Positions 15,380 through 21,524 of a DNA stretch of 64,000 nucleotides are shown one piece after another. The first letter of the stretch is position 1. Each line of letters begins with the position of its first letter. Location of the stretch: contig DGTP01000008.1 of NCBI GenBank assembly GCA_002394335.1, positions 14,693 through 78,692 of the forward strand, given 5' to 3'. The translations under genes and the position numbers were made by a program. Origin of the DNA: Bacteroidales bacterium UBA4333. GTDB lineage: Bacteria > Bacteroidota > Bacteroidia > Bacteroidales > Paludibacteraceae. Under the pieces are notes generated by a model, which was not told the DNA's origin, searched no databases, and saw only the letters and a program-made list of their open reading frames with translations.

Positions 15380-15667
15380 ATGGCAAAGATTACCATGATG
15401 TCCGGCATCGCGTCCATATCGGGGCGCGTAGGGAACTGCTGCTTTAGGACAATGAAGGCAACAGGGAAGGTGTACATGCACCAAGTAAATGTACGAAGGA
15501 CAAATGTACGATGTACAAAGGAGCCGAGTGAGGCGATGAAGCGGCAGCGGGCGCGTTTTGCCGCCATCGCCAAGATGGTGAAGCAGATGATGGCAGAGGG
15601 GACGAAGAAAAGCAGAAAGCAACTGTGGAAAATAGCGATGAAAGCCTATGACGACGCAAATCAGTAA
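15380..15667 (+). CDS. Small basic protein of the VapE locus, paralog 2 (repeat-invaded)
   Basis: 95 residues: MAKITMMSGIASISGRVGNC, then a segment VNVRRTNVRCTK, then EPSEAMKRQRARFAAIAKMV and an LWKIAMKAYDDA end. The core PSEA...RARFAAIAKMV aligns with TARELEIRARFTAVQAMV of the protein at 17263. The middle segment VNVRRTNVRCTK is encoded by the dispersed TACGA-type repeat (15485-15523), which elsewhere is intergenic; it sits in-frame here. The last 20 nt overlap the start of the next gene. Function unknown. Confidence 0.6.
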   Translation: MAKITMMSGIASISGRVGNCCFRTMKATGKVYMHQVNVRRTNVRCTKEPSEAMKRQRARFAAIAKMVKQMMAEGTKKSRKQLWKIAMKAYDDANQ

Positions 15668-15887
15668 GCGTGCTATTGCGGAGCGTCTGGACGAGGTGTT
15701 AGGCGCGGAAGTGGGGCTGCAAGGGCTGAAGACGCTGCTCTACGGCTGGACACGGAAAGACCCGCAACTACGCACCAACATCAGCCACCGGACCTGGCTC
15801 TTCGGCTACGAAGTGGCGGAACTGTCTGCCTATGCCGGCTATGACCTGCGCCCTCGGAACGACAATTCCGTTTACGAGGCGGAATAG
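15648..15887 (+). CDS. Small protein, possibly DUF4248-like
   Basis: 79 residues overlapping the previous gene by 20 nt, so probably translationally coupled. The layout AIAERLDEVLG ... L..WTRKDPQLR ... YEVAELSAYAGYDLRP resembles DUF4248, a small helical protein usually found beside vapE in Bacteroidota (which has a similar HW..rdPeL and T..qv..L...lGeP order). Similarity is only in pattern, so the family is tentative. A promoter-like site and the structured element B begin directly after its stop. Confidence 0.5.
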   Translation: MTTQISKRAIAERLDEVLGAEVGLQGLKTLLYGWTRKDPQLRTNISHRTWLFGYEVAELSAYAGYDLRPRNDNSVYEAE

Positions 15888-15918
15888 TTGCAGGAGTCGC
15901 AAAAAAGTCGTACCTTTG
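15887..15918 (+). promoter_or_regulatory. Promoter-like site at structured element B
   Basis: GTTG at 15887-15890 and TACCTTTG at 15911-15918 with a 20-bp spacer. As in copy A, the -7 box is followed by TCGTCG, so the transcript would start inside element B. Confidence 0.5.
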
Positions 15919-16023
15919 TCGTCGGAATTGGAGATCAATGACTGCGTTACTGCGTAACTTGTATAATTGTCTCAATTCCTCCTCTCCCCATCGGACGCAC
16001 TAGCGCTAACGTCCGCCGGGGAC
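15919..16023 (+). ncRNA. Candidate structured RNA / repeat, copy B
   Basis: Outer pairing GGAATTG/CAATTCC encloses GTTAC-TGC-GTAAC. The terminal hairpin is CCCC (15986-15989) - AT - CGGACG (15992-15997) with CGTCCG (16010-16015) - CC - GGGG (16018-16021). The same CTCTCCCCA...GGGGACCCC frame as copies A and C, but with different inner stem bases that still pair. Confidence 0.5.
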
Positions 16024-16034
16024 CCCCGGGGAAT

Positions 16035-16123
16035 CTTTTCGGTTAGATAGGATAATGAACCAACGGAGCGTCTATCGCCTTATCCTCAGTTCCAATGGTT
16101 CAAAAAGGGATAAAACCGAAAAG
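16035..16123 (+). other. Large intergenic stem-loop
   Basis: A perfect 10-bp outer stem CTTTTCGGTT (16035-16044) / AACCGAAAAG (16114-16123) encloses TGAACC (16056-16061) / GGTTCA (16097-16102). GGATAA/TTATCC (16050-16055/16080-16085) would compete with the inner stem. It follows element B in the 348-bp gap before the gene at 16236; no T tract, so more likely structural or regulatory than a terminator. Confidence 0.5.
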
Positions 16124-16144
16124 CCACGCGTGTAAAAGAAACGG

Positions 16145-16218
16145 CTCGCGCAAAGATGCGCGAGAAGGGAACAATGAACGGCTCGCAAAAGGATGCGCGA
16201 GAACGGAACAATGTTAAA
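16145..16218. repeat. Two further 37-bp hairpin repeats
   Basis: Units at 16145 and 16182 match those at 14820-15003 in period, stem and link; the second has a damaged left arm (CTCGCAAA). They lie immediately upstream of the gene at 16236. Confidence 0.8.
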
Positions 16219-16235
16219 CCAAAACCTAAACCAAA

Positions 16236-16574
16236 ATGGCAGAAATCAAACCTATGGCATTGATCGAATCAATGCGCAAGAAGGTGTGCATGCACTCCGA
16301 TGTGTATTTCCGCACGAACAAGCAGACCGGCAAGACCACAACCGGCAAGCTCTGCAACCCCTCCGACAAAGAACCCTCCGCCGCACAGACCGCAGCGAAA
16401 GCACGTTTCGCGAAGGTGGCTGCCGCAGTACGGGCAATCCTGACGGATCCCGAGCAGAAAGCCCGACTGAAAGCCGAGTACAAAGCCCAGACGAAGATCG
16501 GTTCGCTCTTCGGCTACGCGATGCACAAGCTGAATGATCAGTACGACGAGAACGGCGACAAAATCGGAGATTAA
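16236..16574 (+). CDS. Small basic protein of the VapE locus, paralog 3
   Basis: 112 residues: MAEIKPMALIESMRKKVCMH start, a TNKQTGKTTTGKLCN loop, then EPSAAQTAAKARFAKVAAAV and a C-terminal LFGYAMHKLNDQYDE. It shares with paralogs at 15380 and 17263 the MA(K/E)(I/V) start, the EP(S/T).A core helix and a C-terminal aromatic plus YD. Lys/Arg-rich, no export signal. The ATG follows an A-rich stretch (AACCAAAACCTAAACCAAA) typical of leaders in this group. Function unknown; partners are the neighbouring small genes and vapE. Confidence 0.6.
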   Translation: MAEIKPMALIESMRKKVCMHSDVYFRTNKQTGKTTTGKLCNPSDKEPSAAQTAAKARFAKVAAAVRAILTDPEQKARLKAEYKAQTKIGSLFGYAMHKLNDQYDENGDKIGD

Positions 16575-16594
16575 AAAATTAAAAATTCAAAATC

Positions 16595-16918
16595 ATGACA
16601 CGTAAAGAAATTCTGAAAATCATCATCTCGGTGCTGATCGCGGCGCTGACTAAGCTTAGGCTAAGGCTCAGAACGATTCGCGACGATGTCGCTCATATGA
16701 TCTTTCGCCTTGCCCTACGCTTTCCCCAAAAATGTAAAATTTTCGGGGTCCCCATGGTAATCGCAATTACCATTATTGTAATAGCTGGGCTGGGACTGAG
16801 TTCGTGCAATGTGACGCGGACGGTGACGACCCGAAGCGAGGCTTGGCAGAAAGGCGACACCAGCGTGGTTATCCAGAGCAAAACCATCGAGACCTACGAT
16901 GCTTCGAAGAAACTCTGA
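16595..16918 (+). CDS. Smalltalk-like small lipoprotein with an internal insertion
   Basis: 107 residues. The first 19 (MTRKEILKIIISVLIAALT) and the segment GLGLSSC after residue 62 together look like a split smalltalk-type protein, whose usual form is K.E..K.II..L.A..T.LG.SSC. Between them lies about 43 residues encoded by structured element C (16646-16775), so the element seems to have inserted in-frame. A second hydrophobic stretch (VIAITIIVIAGLGLSSC) created or kept by the insertion still offers a lipobox. The tail TVTTRSEAWQKGDTSVVIQS is polar. Starts 21 bp after the previous gene. Smalltalk is a name for a recurring short protein of VapE loci; no function is known. Confidence 0.6.
   Translation: MTRKEILKIIISVLIAALTKLRLRLRTIRDDVAHMIFRLALRFPQKCKIFGVPMVIAITIIVIAGLGLSSCNVTRTVTTRSEAWQKGDTSVVIQSKTIETYDASKKL
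16646..16775 (+). repeat. Structured repeat copy C, inside the smalltalk-like gene
   Basis: Shares with copy A the blocks AAGGCTC...ACGATTCGCG, CGCCTT.C.CTACGCT and CCCCA...GGGG.CCCC. Hairpin 1 is GCGAC (16680-16684) / GTCGC (16688-16692); hairpin 2 is CCCC-A-AAAAT / ATTTT-C-GGGG (16724-16748). A further palindrome GGTAAT/ATTACC (about 16756-16771) ends it. Boundaries are estimated from where the smalltalk pattern is broken. Confidence 0.55.
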
Positions 16919-16934
16919 TCTTTGATATATTTTT

Positions 16935-17037
16935 ATTGGTCCAAAATTACCAAAAATTAAAGAAAAATTATTTTATCCACGAATTACACAGATTAAACAA
17001 ATTAATTTTTGGAACATTTTTGATAATTTTTGACTGA
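16935..17037. repeat. 103-bp direct repeat, copy 1 (MITE-like)
   Basis: Identical to 17063-17165 over 103 bp. Each copy has partial terminal complementarity (CCAAAAATTAA near the left, TTAATTTTTGG near the right). It occupies the gap after the smalltalk-like gene. Confidence 0.85.
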
Positions 17038-17062
17038 AGAAAAAAAACATACAAAACAGATT

Positions 17063-17165
17063 ATTGGTCCAAAATTACCAAAAATTAAAGAAAAATTATT
17101 TTATCCACGAATTACACAGATTAAACAAATTAATTTTTGGAACATTTTTGATAATTTTTGACTGA
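17063..17165. repeat. 103-bp direct repeat, copy 2 (MITE-like)
   Basis: Second copy, 25 bp after the first. Together with the AT-rich DNA to 17262 it fills the 344-bp gap; no gene or clear promoter was found there. Confidence 0.85.
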
Positions 17166-17262
17166 TAGAAAAATCAGAGGACTTGCAAAATTGTTTTTTT
17201 TCTTAAAAAATTAGTCGACTTTCGACTATTCAACCAACCATTAACCCTAAACCCTAACTATT

Positions 17263-17640
17263 ATGGCAAAAGTAACCTATTCAGCCGGAATCGACCATGT
17301 ATCCGGCGCACTGTCGAAACCGGGCAAGAGCGGCCAGCACTCTTGCACCAAGATGCTGTTGGCTACCCACCGTACGGCAGCCACCCAGAGCAATGCTTGT
17401 AACCGTCTCTATCTGCGTGAGAAGACCGTCCGCAGCACCGAACCGACCGCACGCGAGCTGGAGATCCGCGCACGCTTCACGGCTGTGCAGGCGATGGTGA
17501 AAGCACGCGCCAAAGACCTGTCGAAGATGGCAGCCGACCAGGAGGCGTTCAACGCACAGAAAGACACTGCCGGCGGCAAGCGCACGATGCGGGCGTATCT
17601 GTGGAAGGTCTGCGGACAGGAGTACGACGCGCAGGGATGA
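17263..17640 (+). CDS. Small basic protein of the VapE locus, paralog 4
   Basis: 125 residues: MAKVTYSAGIDHVSGALSKP, a loop with Cys/His (SGQHSCTKMLLATH), then EPTARELEIRARFTAVQAMV and a C-terminal LWKVCGQEYDAQG. The helix core and LWK...YDA end match the protein at 15380 (LWKIAMKAYDDA) closely. It is the longest member. No signal peptide. A copy of the TACGA-type repeat starts directly after its stop. Function unknown. Confidence 0.6.
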   Translation: MAKVTYSAGIDHVSGALSKPGKSGQHSCTKMLLATHRTAATQSNACNRLYLREKTVRSTEPTARELEIRARFTAVQAMVKARAKDLSKMAADQEAFNAQKDTAGGKRTMRAYLWKVCGQEYDAQG

Positions 17641-17645
17641 CGAAA

Positions 17646-17790
17646 GTACGAAGGACGGATGTACGATGTACGAAGGATGGATTGATGTACGAAGGATGGA
17701 TGTACGATGTACGAAGGACCTTACTACGAACAATCGTACATTACCGCGAAGCGCCAAATCGTAAATAAATCGTACATCAATAAATCGTAA
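17646..17790. repeat. TACGA-type dispersed repeat, copy 1
   Basis: Left part: units of GTACGAAGGA(CGG/TGG)AT and TGTACGATGTACGAAGGA repeated. Centre: CCTTACTACGAACAATCGTACATTACCGCGAAGCG-like, written here only in outline. Right part: AATCGTAAATAAATCGTACAT, complementary to the left units, so the ends can pair. Related copies: 20906-20979, 21371-21512, 24430-24649 and, inside a gene, 15485-15523. Confidence 0.8.
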
Positions 17791-17793
17791 ATA

Positions 17794-17832
17794 AACACAG
17801 GAAAACCGCTCTTCGGGGCGGTTTTTCTGTGT
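17794..17832. terminator. Bidirectional-looking terminator for the DUF2147 gene
   Basis: AACACAG-G-AAAACCGC pairs with GCGGTTTT-T-CTGTGTT around TCTTCGGG. On the minus strand the run of A/T in the upper stem and flanks follows the DUF2147 stop codon by about 13 bp. Confidence 0.65.
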
Positions 17833-17844
17833 TCTATTTGTCTT

Positions 17845-18294
17845 TTATTTCCTGATCCAGGTCTGGTTGCGGCCGAGGATGCCGTGTTTGTCGAGTGAGC
17901 CGCGCAGAACCAGTTTGCCGTTCTTAGGGTAGATCTTACCATAGTAGAACTTGCCGGATTCGGGGTCAAGCACCTTACCGCCGACCAGCTGGTTATGCTC
18001 GCGGTCATACTCCATGCCGCGGATGATCACCAGCCCCTCCAGAGGGGCGTTTTGGTCTGCACCCTTGCACTCCGGGCACCGCAGGTTCTTGGGACCGACA
18101 AGCATCTTCGAGATCTTGCCGTTGTACCGCCCGTCAGGGGCCTTGTAGATGGTGATGACGGCATAGGACCGCCCGGTTTTGTCATCCACGGTTTTCCAGT
18201 CTCCTACAATCTGTGTTATCTGTGCGGAGGCAGCCGCTGCGCATGCCAGCAATCCTGCCAAAACAAATCGGAACGGTCTCATAGCTGTATTCAT
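17845..18294 (-). CDS. Secreted DUF2147 protein
   Basis: 149 residues. Signal peptide about 1-24 (ends AAASAQ). The remainder (IVGDWKTVDDKTGRSYAVIT, then YNGKISKM, CPECKG, G.EY....N.LVGGKVLDPESGK and KLVLRGSLDKHGILGRNQTW) matches DUF2147, a small beta-barrel-like exported domain of about 120 residues with a GxW start and a final QTW.R. CPEC gives two cysteines as in many members. Function unknown; probably binds a small ligand in the periplasm. Start at 18294 or the Met four codons later (18282). Divergent from the PCMD gene; own promoter at 18315-18346. Confidence 0.85.
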   Translation of the reverse strand: MNTAMRPFRFVLAGLLACAAAASAQITQIVGDWKTVDDKTGRSYAVITIYKAPDGRYNGKISKMLVGPKNLRCPECKGADQNAPLEGLVIIRGMEYDREHNQLVGGKVLDPESGKFYYGKIYPKNGKLVLRGSLDKHGILGRNQTWIRK

Positions 18295-18314
18295 GTGATT
18301 TCAAAAAAACGATG

Positions 18315-18346
18315 CAAAATTAGTAATTTATTTGCATATACGCAAT
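18315..18346 (-). promoter_or_regulatory. Promoter for the DUF2147 gene
   Basis: Minus-strand -7 box TAATTTTG (18322-18315); the -33 position 20 bp upstream reads ATTG, a weak match. Confidence 0.5.
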
Positions 18347-18362
18347 TTTTTTACTATCTTTG
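18331..18362 (+). promoter_or_regulatory. Promoter for the PCMD gene
   Basis: TTTG at 18331-18334 and TATCTTTG at 18355-18362, 20-bp spacing, overlapping the divergent minus-strand promoter. Confidence 0.65.
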
Positions 18363-18363
18363 C

Positions 18364-18406
18364 ACCCGAATTTGGAAAAATGTTGTACCCGAATTTGGAA
18401 AAATGT
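18364..18406 (+). repeat. Tandem 20-bp repeat in the PCMD gene leader
   Basis: ACCCGAATTTGGAAAAATGT occurs at 18364-18383 and again at 18387-18406 (23-bp period), between the promoter and the start codon. It could be a duplicated protein-binding site or a slipped duplication. Confidence 0.7.
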
Positions 18407-18412
18407 GCTTGT

Positions 18413-19384
18413 ATGACCATGAGCGGAAAGAGATATATCTTATTATTGGTGCTGTTTGTCGCCTGCATGGGCGCAGCCGGGGCTGAGCGGGTGGTGGATG
18501 TGCCGTTCGGCAATATGGAGTCGTGGGTGACGCGGTATATCAAGGAGTCGCGCCTGATAGGGGGCAAGACCCAGACGCTCTATTGTGTTGCTCCGCCGAA
18601 GGTGATCAACGAGAACAAACCCTATGCCTATGCCGGCGGATGGTCCAACCCCTGGACGTGCAGCAATGCCTACGCCAAGGTGGCCGGTATCGAGAAAGCG
18701 GCTTGTACCGCCATGCCGGAGAGGAGCCATCATGGCAGCACCTGCGCCCGGCTGGATGTGAAGATGCAGCAGGTGAAAGTGTTAGGGATGATCGATGTGT
18801 CGGTGATAGCTGCCGGAACGCTCTTCTGGGGCAGAACCATCGAGCCTATCACCACCGCCAAGGACCCCTACCGCAATCTGGATTTCGGCGTGCCTTTCAC
18901 AACCAAGCCGTCTTACCTGATGTTCGACTACAAGTGTACCGTCTCGCCGGAGAACTGGGTGTGGCACGCCAAAGGGATGACCGCCCCCAAGAAACAGGCC
19001 GGGCATGACGAGTGTGAGGTCTATCTGCTCCTGCAGAAGCGCTGGGAGACGCCGGACGGCAAGATCCACGCCGTCAGGGTAGGTACCGCCTATGAGCGAT
19101 ACGGCAAGACCCAGGCGTCCTGGGTGGACAACCACCGCATCAAGGTGCACTACGGGGACATCACCAAGCAGCCTTTCTATAAATCCTATATGGGACTGAC
19201 GCGCCCCTTCCGCGCGATGAACAGCAAAGGCAGGATCGTGCATATCGACGAGGAGGGCTGGGACGGCAATGCCACCCCTACCCATGCCATTCTGATGATG
19301 ACTTCCGGCAGGTATGAGGCGTTCGTGGGGCACGAGGGCAATGTGTTATGGGTAGATAATATCAGACTGGTGTATGACGACTGA
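18413..19384 (+). CDS. Exported PCMD-domain protein (putative glycan-active)
   Basis: 323 residues from the ATG at 18413 (the Met two codons later, 18419, is equally good). Upstream in-frame codons fall in the promoter and tandem repeat and are excluded. Signal peptide up to GAAGAE (about residue 25). The rest matches the PCMD (putative carbohydrate metabolism domain) pattern: FGNMESWVTR early, WSNPWTCSNAYAK, TLFWGR near the middle, YLMFDYKC and a final VLWVDNIRLVYD, a beta-sandwich ending with the conserved VDN strand. PCMD proteins lie in surface glycan or adhesion loci of Bacteroidota. Last 11 nt overlap the glycosyltransferase gene, so they are co-translated. Confidence 0.8.
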   Translation: MTMSGKRYILLLVLFVACMGAAGAERVVDVPFGNMESWVTRYIKESRLIGGKTQTLYCVAPPKVINENKPYAYAGGWSNPWTCSNAYAKVAGIEKAACTAMPERSHHGSTCARLDVKMQQVKVLGMIDVSVIAAGTLFWGRTIEPITTAKDPYRNLDFGVPFTTKPSYLMFDYKCTVSPENWVWHAKGMTAPKKQAGHDECEVYLLLQKRWETPDGKIHAVRVGTAYERYGKTQASWVDNHRIKVHYGDITKQPFYKSYMGLTRPFRAMNSKGRIVHIDEEGWDGNATPTHAILMMTSGRYEAFVGHEGNVLWVDNIRLVYDD

Positions 19385-20558
19385 CGAGATACTGGCATAT
19401 ATCCTCTCATGGGGTACTTGGGATATCGTCCTCACAAGCGTGCTGGCGGTGATAACCGCCTATGAGTTGTACTATATCATCCGCTATTTGGGCGGTGTGG
19501 CCCGTTATGCCAAAAAGCAAAGGAGAGAGACCCCGTCCGCAGAGTCTGAGGCGCAGTCTCTGCCGGGTGTGACGGTGGTCATCAGCGCACGCAACGAGGG
19601 GTATAATCTGGAGCACTATCTCCAGGCGGTGCTCACGCAGGACTATCCGACGTTCGAGGTTTTTGTGGTGGATGACGGTTCGCAGGACGACACCTCCGAT
19701 GTCATAGAGCGCTACAAGGGCGAATATCCCAATATCCGTACTACTTTCGTGCCGAAAGGGGCACGCGTGTCCAGCACCAAGAAACTGGCACTGACCATGG
19801 CTGCCAAATCAGCCAAGTACGACTATCTGCTGCTGACCGATGCCGACTGCTGTCCCGAATCCAACCAATGGATCAGGTCGATGATGAGCGGATTTGACCA
19901 AGACGCAACCGAAGTGGTGCTCGGTTACGGAGGCTGTTTCTATACCAAAGGGAAAATCAACCGTCTCTCCCGTTACGACACCGTCTATACGGGGCTCTTG
20001 TATCTCGGCGCCGCTATCGCCGGCAAGCCGTATATGGGTGTGGGACGCAATCTGGCGTATAAGAAATCCACGTTCTTCAGTCATGGCGGATTTGCCGGTA
20101 TGGCACACCAGTTGGCAGGAGACGACGACCTCTTTGTCAACAAGGTGGCGACGCGGAGCAACACCGCAGTTGTTCTCAACCGCGAGAGCGTCACCTGGTC
20201 GCCTTCCAAACTCACGTGGCATGACTGGGTGCAGCAGAAGAGACGCCATCTGAGTGTCTCGCCTGCATACCGCTGGCAGACCAAACTGTGGCTGACGACC
20301 GAACCGGTGGTACGCGCCCTGTTCTATACCGCCATCATCCTGACCGCCGTCTTCGGGCATCCGGTATCATGGGCGGTGGCACTGCTGTTCTATATCCTCC
20401 GCGGAAGCGTGCTGGCATCCACCGTCAACAAGGGCGCCAAGACCCTCGGAGAGAGAGGTTTTGCCGTGCTGAGGCTCTGGTGGTACGATATATCGATGCC
20501 TCTGATGACACTCATGCTGATGTCCTCGCAGCGGAAGAAGAGGGATCTGACCTGGTGA
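19374..20558 (+). CDS. Membrane glycosyltransferase, family GT2
   Basis: 394 residues. An N-terminal membrane helix (about 17-40), then a GT-A domain: VVISARNE at 68-75, FVVDDGSQDD around 98-106, and the metal-binding TDAD at 155-158. A GDDDLF motif and a QKRRHL motif (QxxRW-like) follow around 245-290. Two or three C-terminal membrane helices (about 305-350). Such processive-type GT2 enzymes use nucleotide-sugars on the cytoplasmic face to build polysaccharide or glycolipid. Overlaps the PCMD gene. The GT2 half of the fusion at 24646 is a distant relative lacking the first 90 residues. Confidence 0.88.
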   Translation: MTTDEILAYILSWGTWDIVLTSVLAVITAYELYYIIRYLGGVARYAKKQRRETPSAESEAQSLPGVTVVISARNEGYNLEHYLQAVLTQDYPTFEVFVVDDGSQDDTSDVIERYKGEYPNIRTTFVPKGARVSSTKKLALTMAAKSAKYDYLLLTDADCCPESNQWIRSMMSGFDQDATEVVLGYGGCFYTKGKINRLSRYDTVYTGLLYLGAAIAGKPYMGVGRNLAYKKSTFFSHGGFAGMAHQLAGDDDLFVNKVATRSNTAVVLNRESVTWSPSKLTWHDWVQQKRRHLSVSPAYRWQTKLWLTTEPVVRALFYTAIILTAVFGHPVSWAVALLFYILRGSVLASTVNKGAKTLGERGFAVLRLWWYDISMPLMTLMLMSSQRKKRDLTW

Positions 20559-20595
20559 AAAAACAATAACAGAAACAATAAATTTTGAAAATACT

Positions 20596-20904
20596 ATGGA
20601 AGAGAAAAAACTGAACATCAACATCGCCCCGGACAAAGCTACGGGCGTGTTTGCCAACTTGGCGCTCATAGCGCATACACCGGCTGAGTTTGTAGTGGAT
20701 TTCGCCCAACTGATGCCCGGTATAGAGCAGGCTAACGTGGTGTCACGCATCGTCATGACGCCGGATCATGCCAAGAAACTGCTGATGGCATTGCAGGATA
20801 ATGTGGCTAAATACGAACAGAACTACGGCAAGATCGTAGGCAAAGGGCAGAAACCTGTGCCGGGTTCTACCTATCCGATGTCCTTTGGAGGAGGAGAAGC
20901 CTGA
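20596..20904 (+). CDS. DUF3467 protein
   Basis: 102 residues. The sequence INIAPDKATGVFANLALIAH, then FVVDFAQLMPG, VVSRIVMTP and AKKLLMALQDNVAKYE is the DUF3467 pattern, a small cytoplasmic protein common in Bacteroidota and archaea with no known function. No signal peptide. It starts 37 bp after the glycosyltransferase gene and may belong to the same transcript. A truncated TACGA-type repeat follows its stop directly. Confidence 0.88.
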   Translation: MEEKKLNINIAPDKATGVFANLALIAHTPAEFVVDFAQLMPGIEQANVVSRIVMTPDHAKKLLMALQDNVAKYEQNYGKIVGKGQKPVPGSTYPMSFGGGEA

Positions 20905-20905
20905 T

Positions 20906-20979
20906 TAAGTACGAAGGACAAATGTACGATGTACGAAGGAGGTACGAGGGATTTACGATTTTATTTAAGTACGAAGGAC
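20906..20979. repeat. TACGA-type dispersed repeat, copy 2 (short)
   Basis: Contains AAGTACGAAGGACAAATGTACGATG-type units and a second AAGTACGAAGGACT that ends right at the ATG of the next gene. The pairing right half is reduced to TTTACGATTTTATTT. Confidence 0.75.
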
Positions 20980-20980
20980 T

Positions 20981-21349
20981 ATGACGAAAGACGAATTGAA
21001 AGAACGCTACCGCGTTTTCGCGCTGCGAATAATCAAATTAGTTGATGCCATGCCAAATACCATTTCGGCTGTGGCTATAGCCCGTCAAATCATTCGTTCC
21101 GGAACATCCCCGTCTGCAAACTATCGCGCTGCTTGTATTGCCAAGTCGAACAAAGATTTCCTTAACAAACTTAAGATGGTTGAGGAGGAAATAGATGAAA
21201 CATCTCATTGGCTGAGTTTAATCATAGATAGCGGAATGTTGCCGAAATCAAGAGCTCAAGATCTCTATGATGAGAGTATTGAACTTCGGAAAATAACGAC
21301 CAAATCTATATTAACAACTAAGAACAAGATGGATGCATCAGAGCGGTAA
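20981..21349 (+). CDS. Four-helix-bundle protein (23S rRNA-IVP family)
   Basis: 122 residues with the usual parts of this family: FALRIIKLVDAMPNT near the start, IARQIIRSGTSPSANYRAAC, then a KSNKDFLNKLKMVEEEIDET helix and a C-terminal helix. The RSG.S...NY.E/A motif is diagnostic. Members were first found in intervening sequences of 23S rRNA but most, like this one, are stand-alone genes of unknown function, often with repeats beside them. Here TACGA-type repeats flank both sides. Codons are more AT-rich than those of its neighbours, consistent with separate arrival. Confidence 0.85.
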   Translation: MTKDELKERYRVFALRIIKLVDAMPNTISAVAIARQIIRSGTSPSANYRAACIAKSNKDFLNKLKMVEEEIDETSHWLSLIIDSGMLPKSRAQDLYDESIELRKITTKSILTTKNKMDASER

Positions 21350-21370
21350 ATTTAAATAAACCAATCAATA

Positions 21371-21512
21371 AGTACGAAGGACGGATGTACGATGTACGAA
21401 GGATGTACGAAGGGGGGAAGGACGAAGGATCTTACTACGAACAATCGTACATTACCGCAAAGCGGTAAATCGTAAATAAATCGTACATGGTACATTTGTA
21501 AATCGTACATTA
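21371..21512. repeat. TACGA-type dispersed repeat, copy 3
   Basis: Same layout as copy 1: left GTACGAAGGACGGATGTACG-like units, centre with ACGAACAATCGTAC, right AATCGTAAATAAATCGTACAT. It ends about 12 bp before the nucleoside phosphorylase gene and fills the gap after the four-helix-bundle gene. Confidence 0.8.
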
Positions 21513-21524
21513 AAATTTAGTATT

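Noticed and set aside
20981..21349. Four-helix-bundle gene as sign of an rRNA intervening sequence
   Set aside because: No 23S rRNA sequence is found on either side; it is a stand-alone gene.
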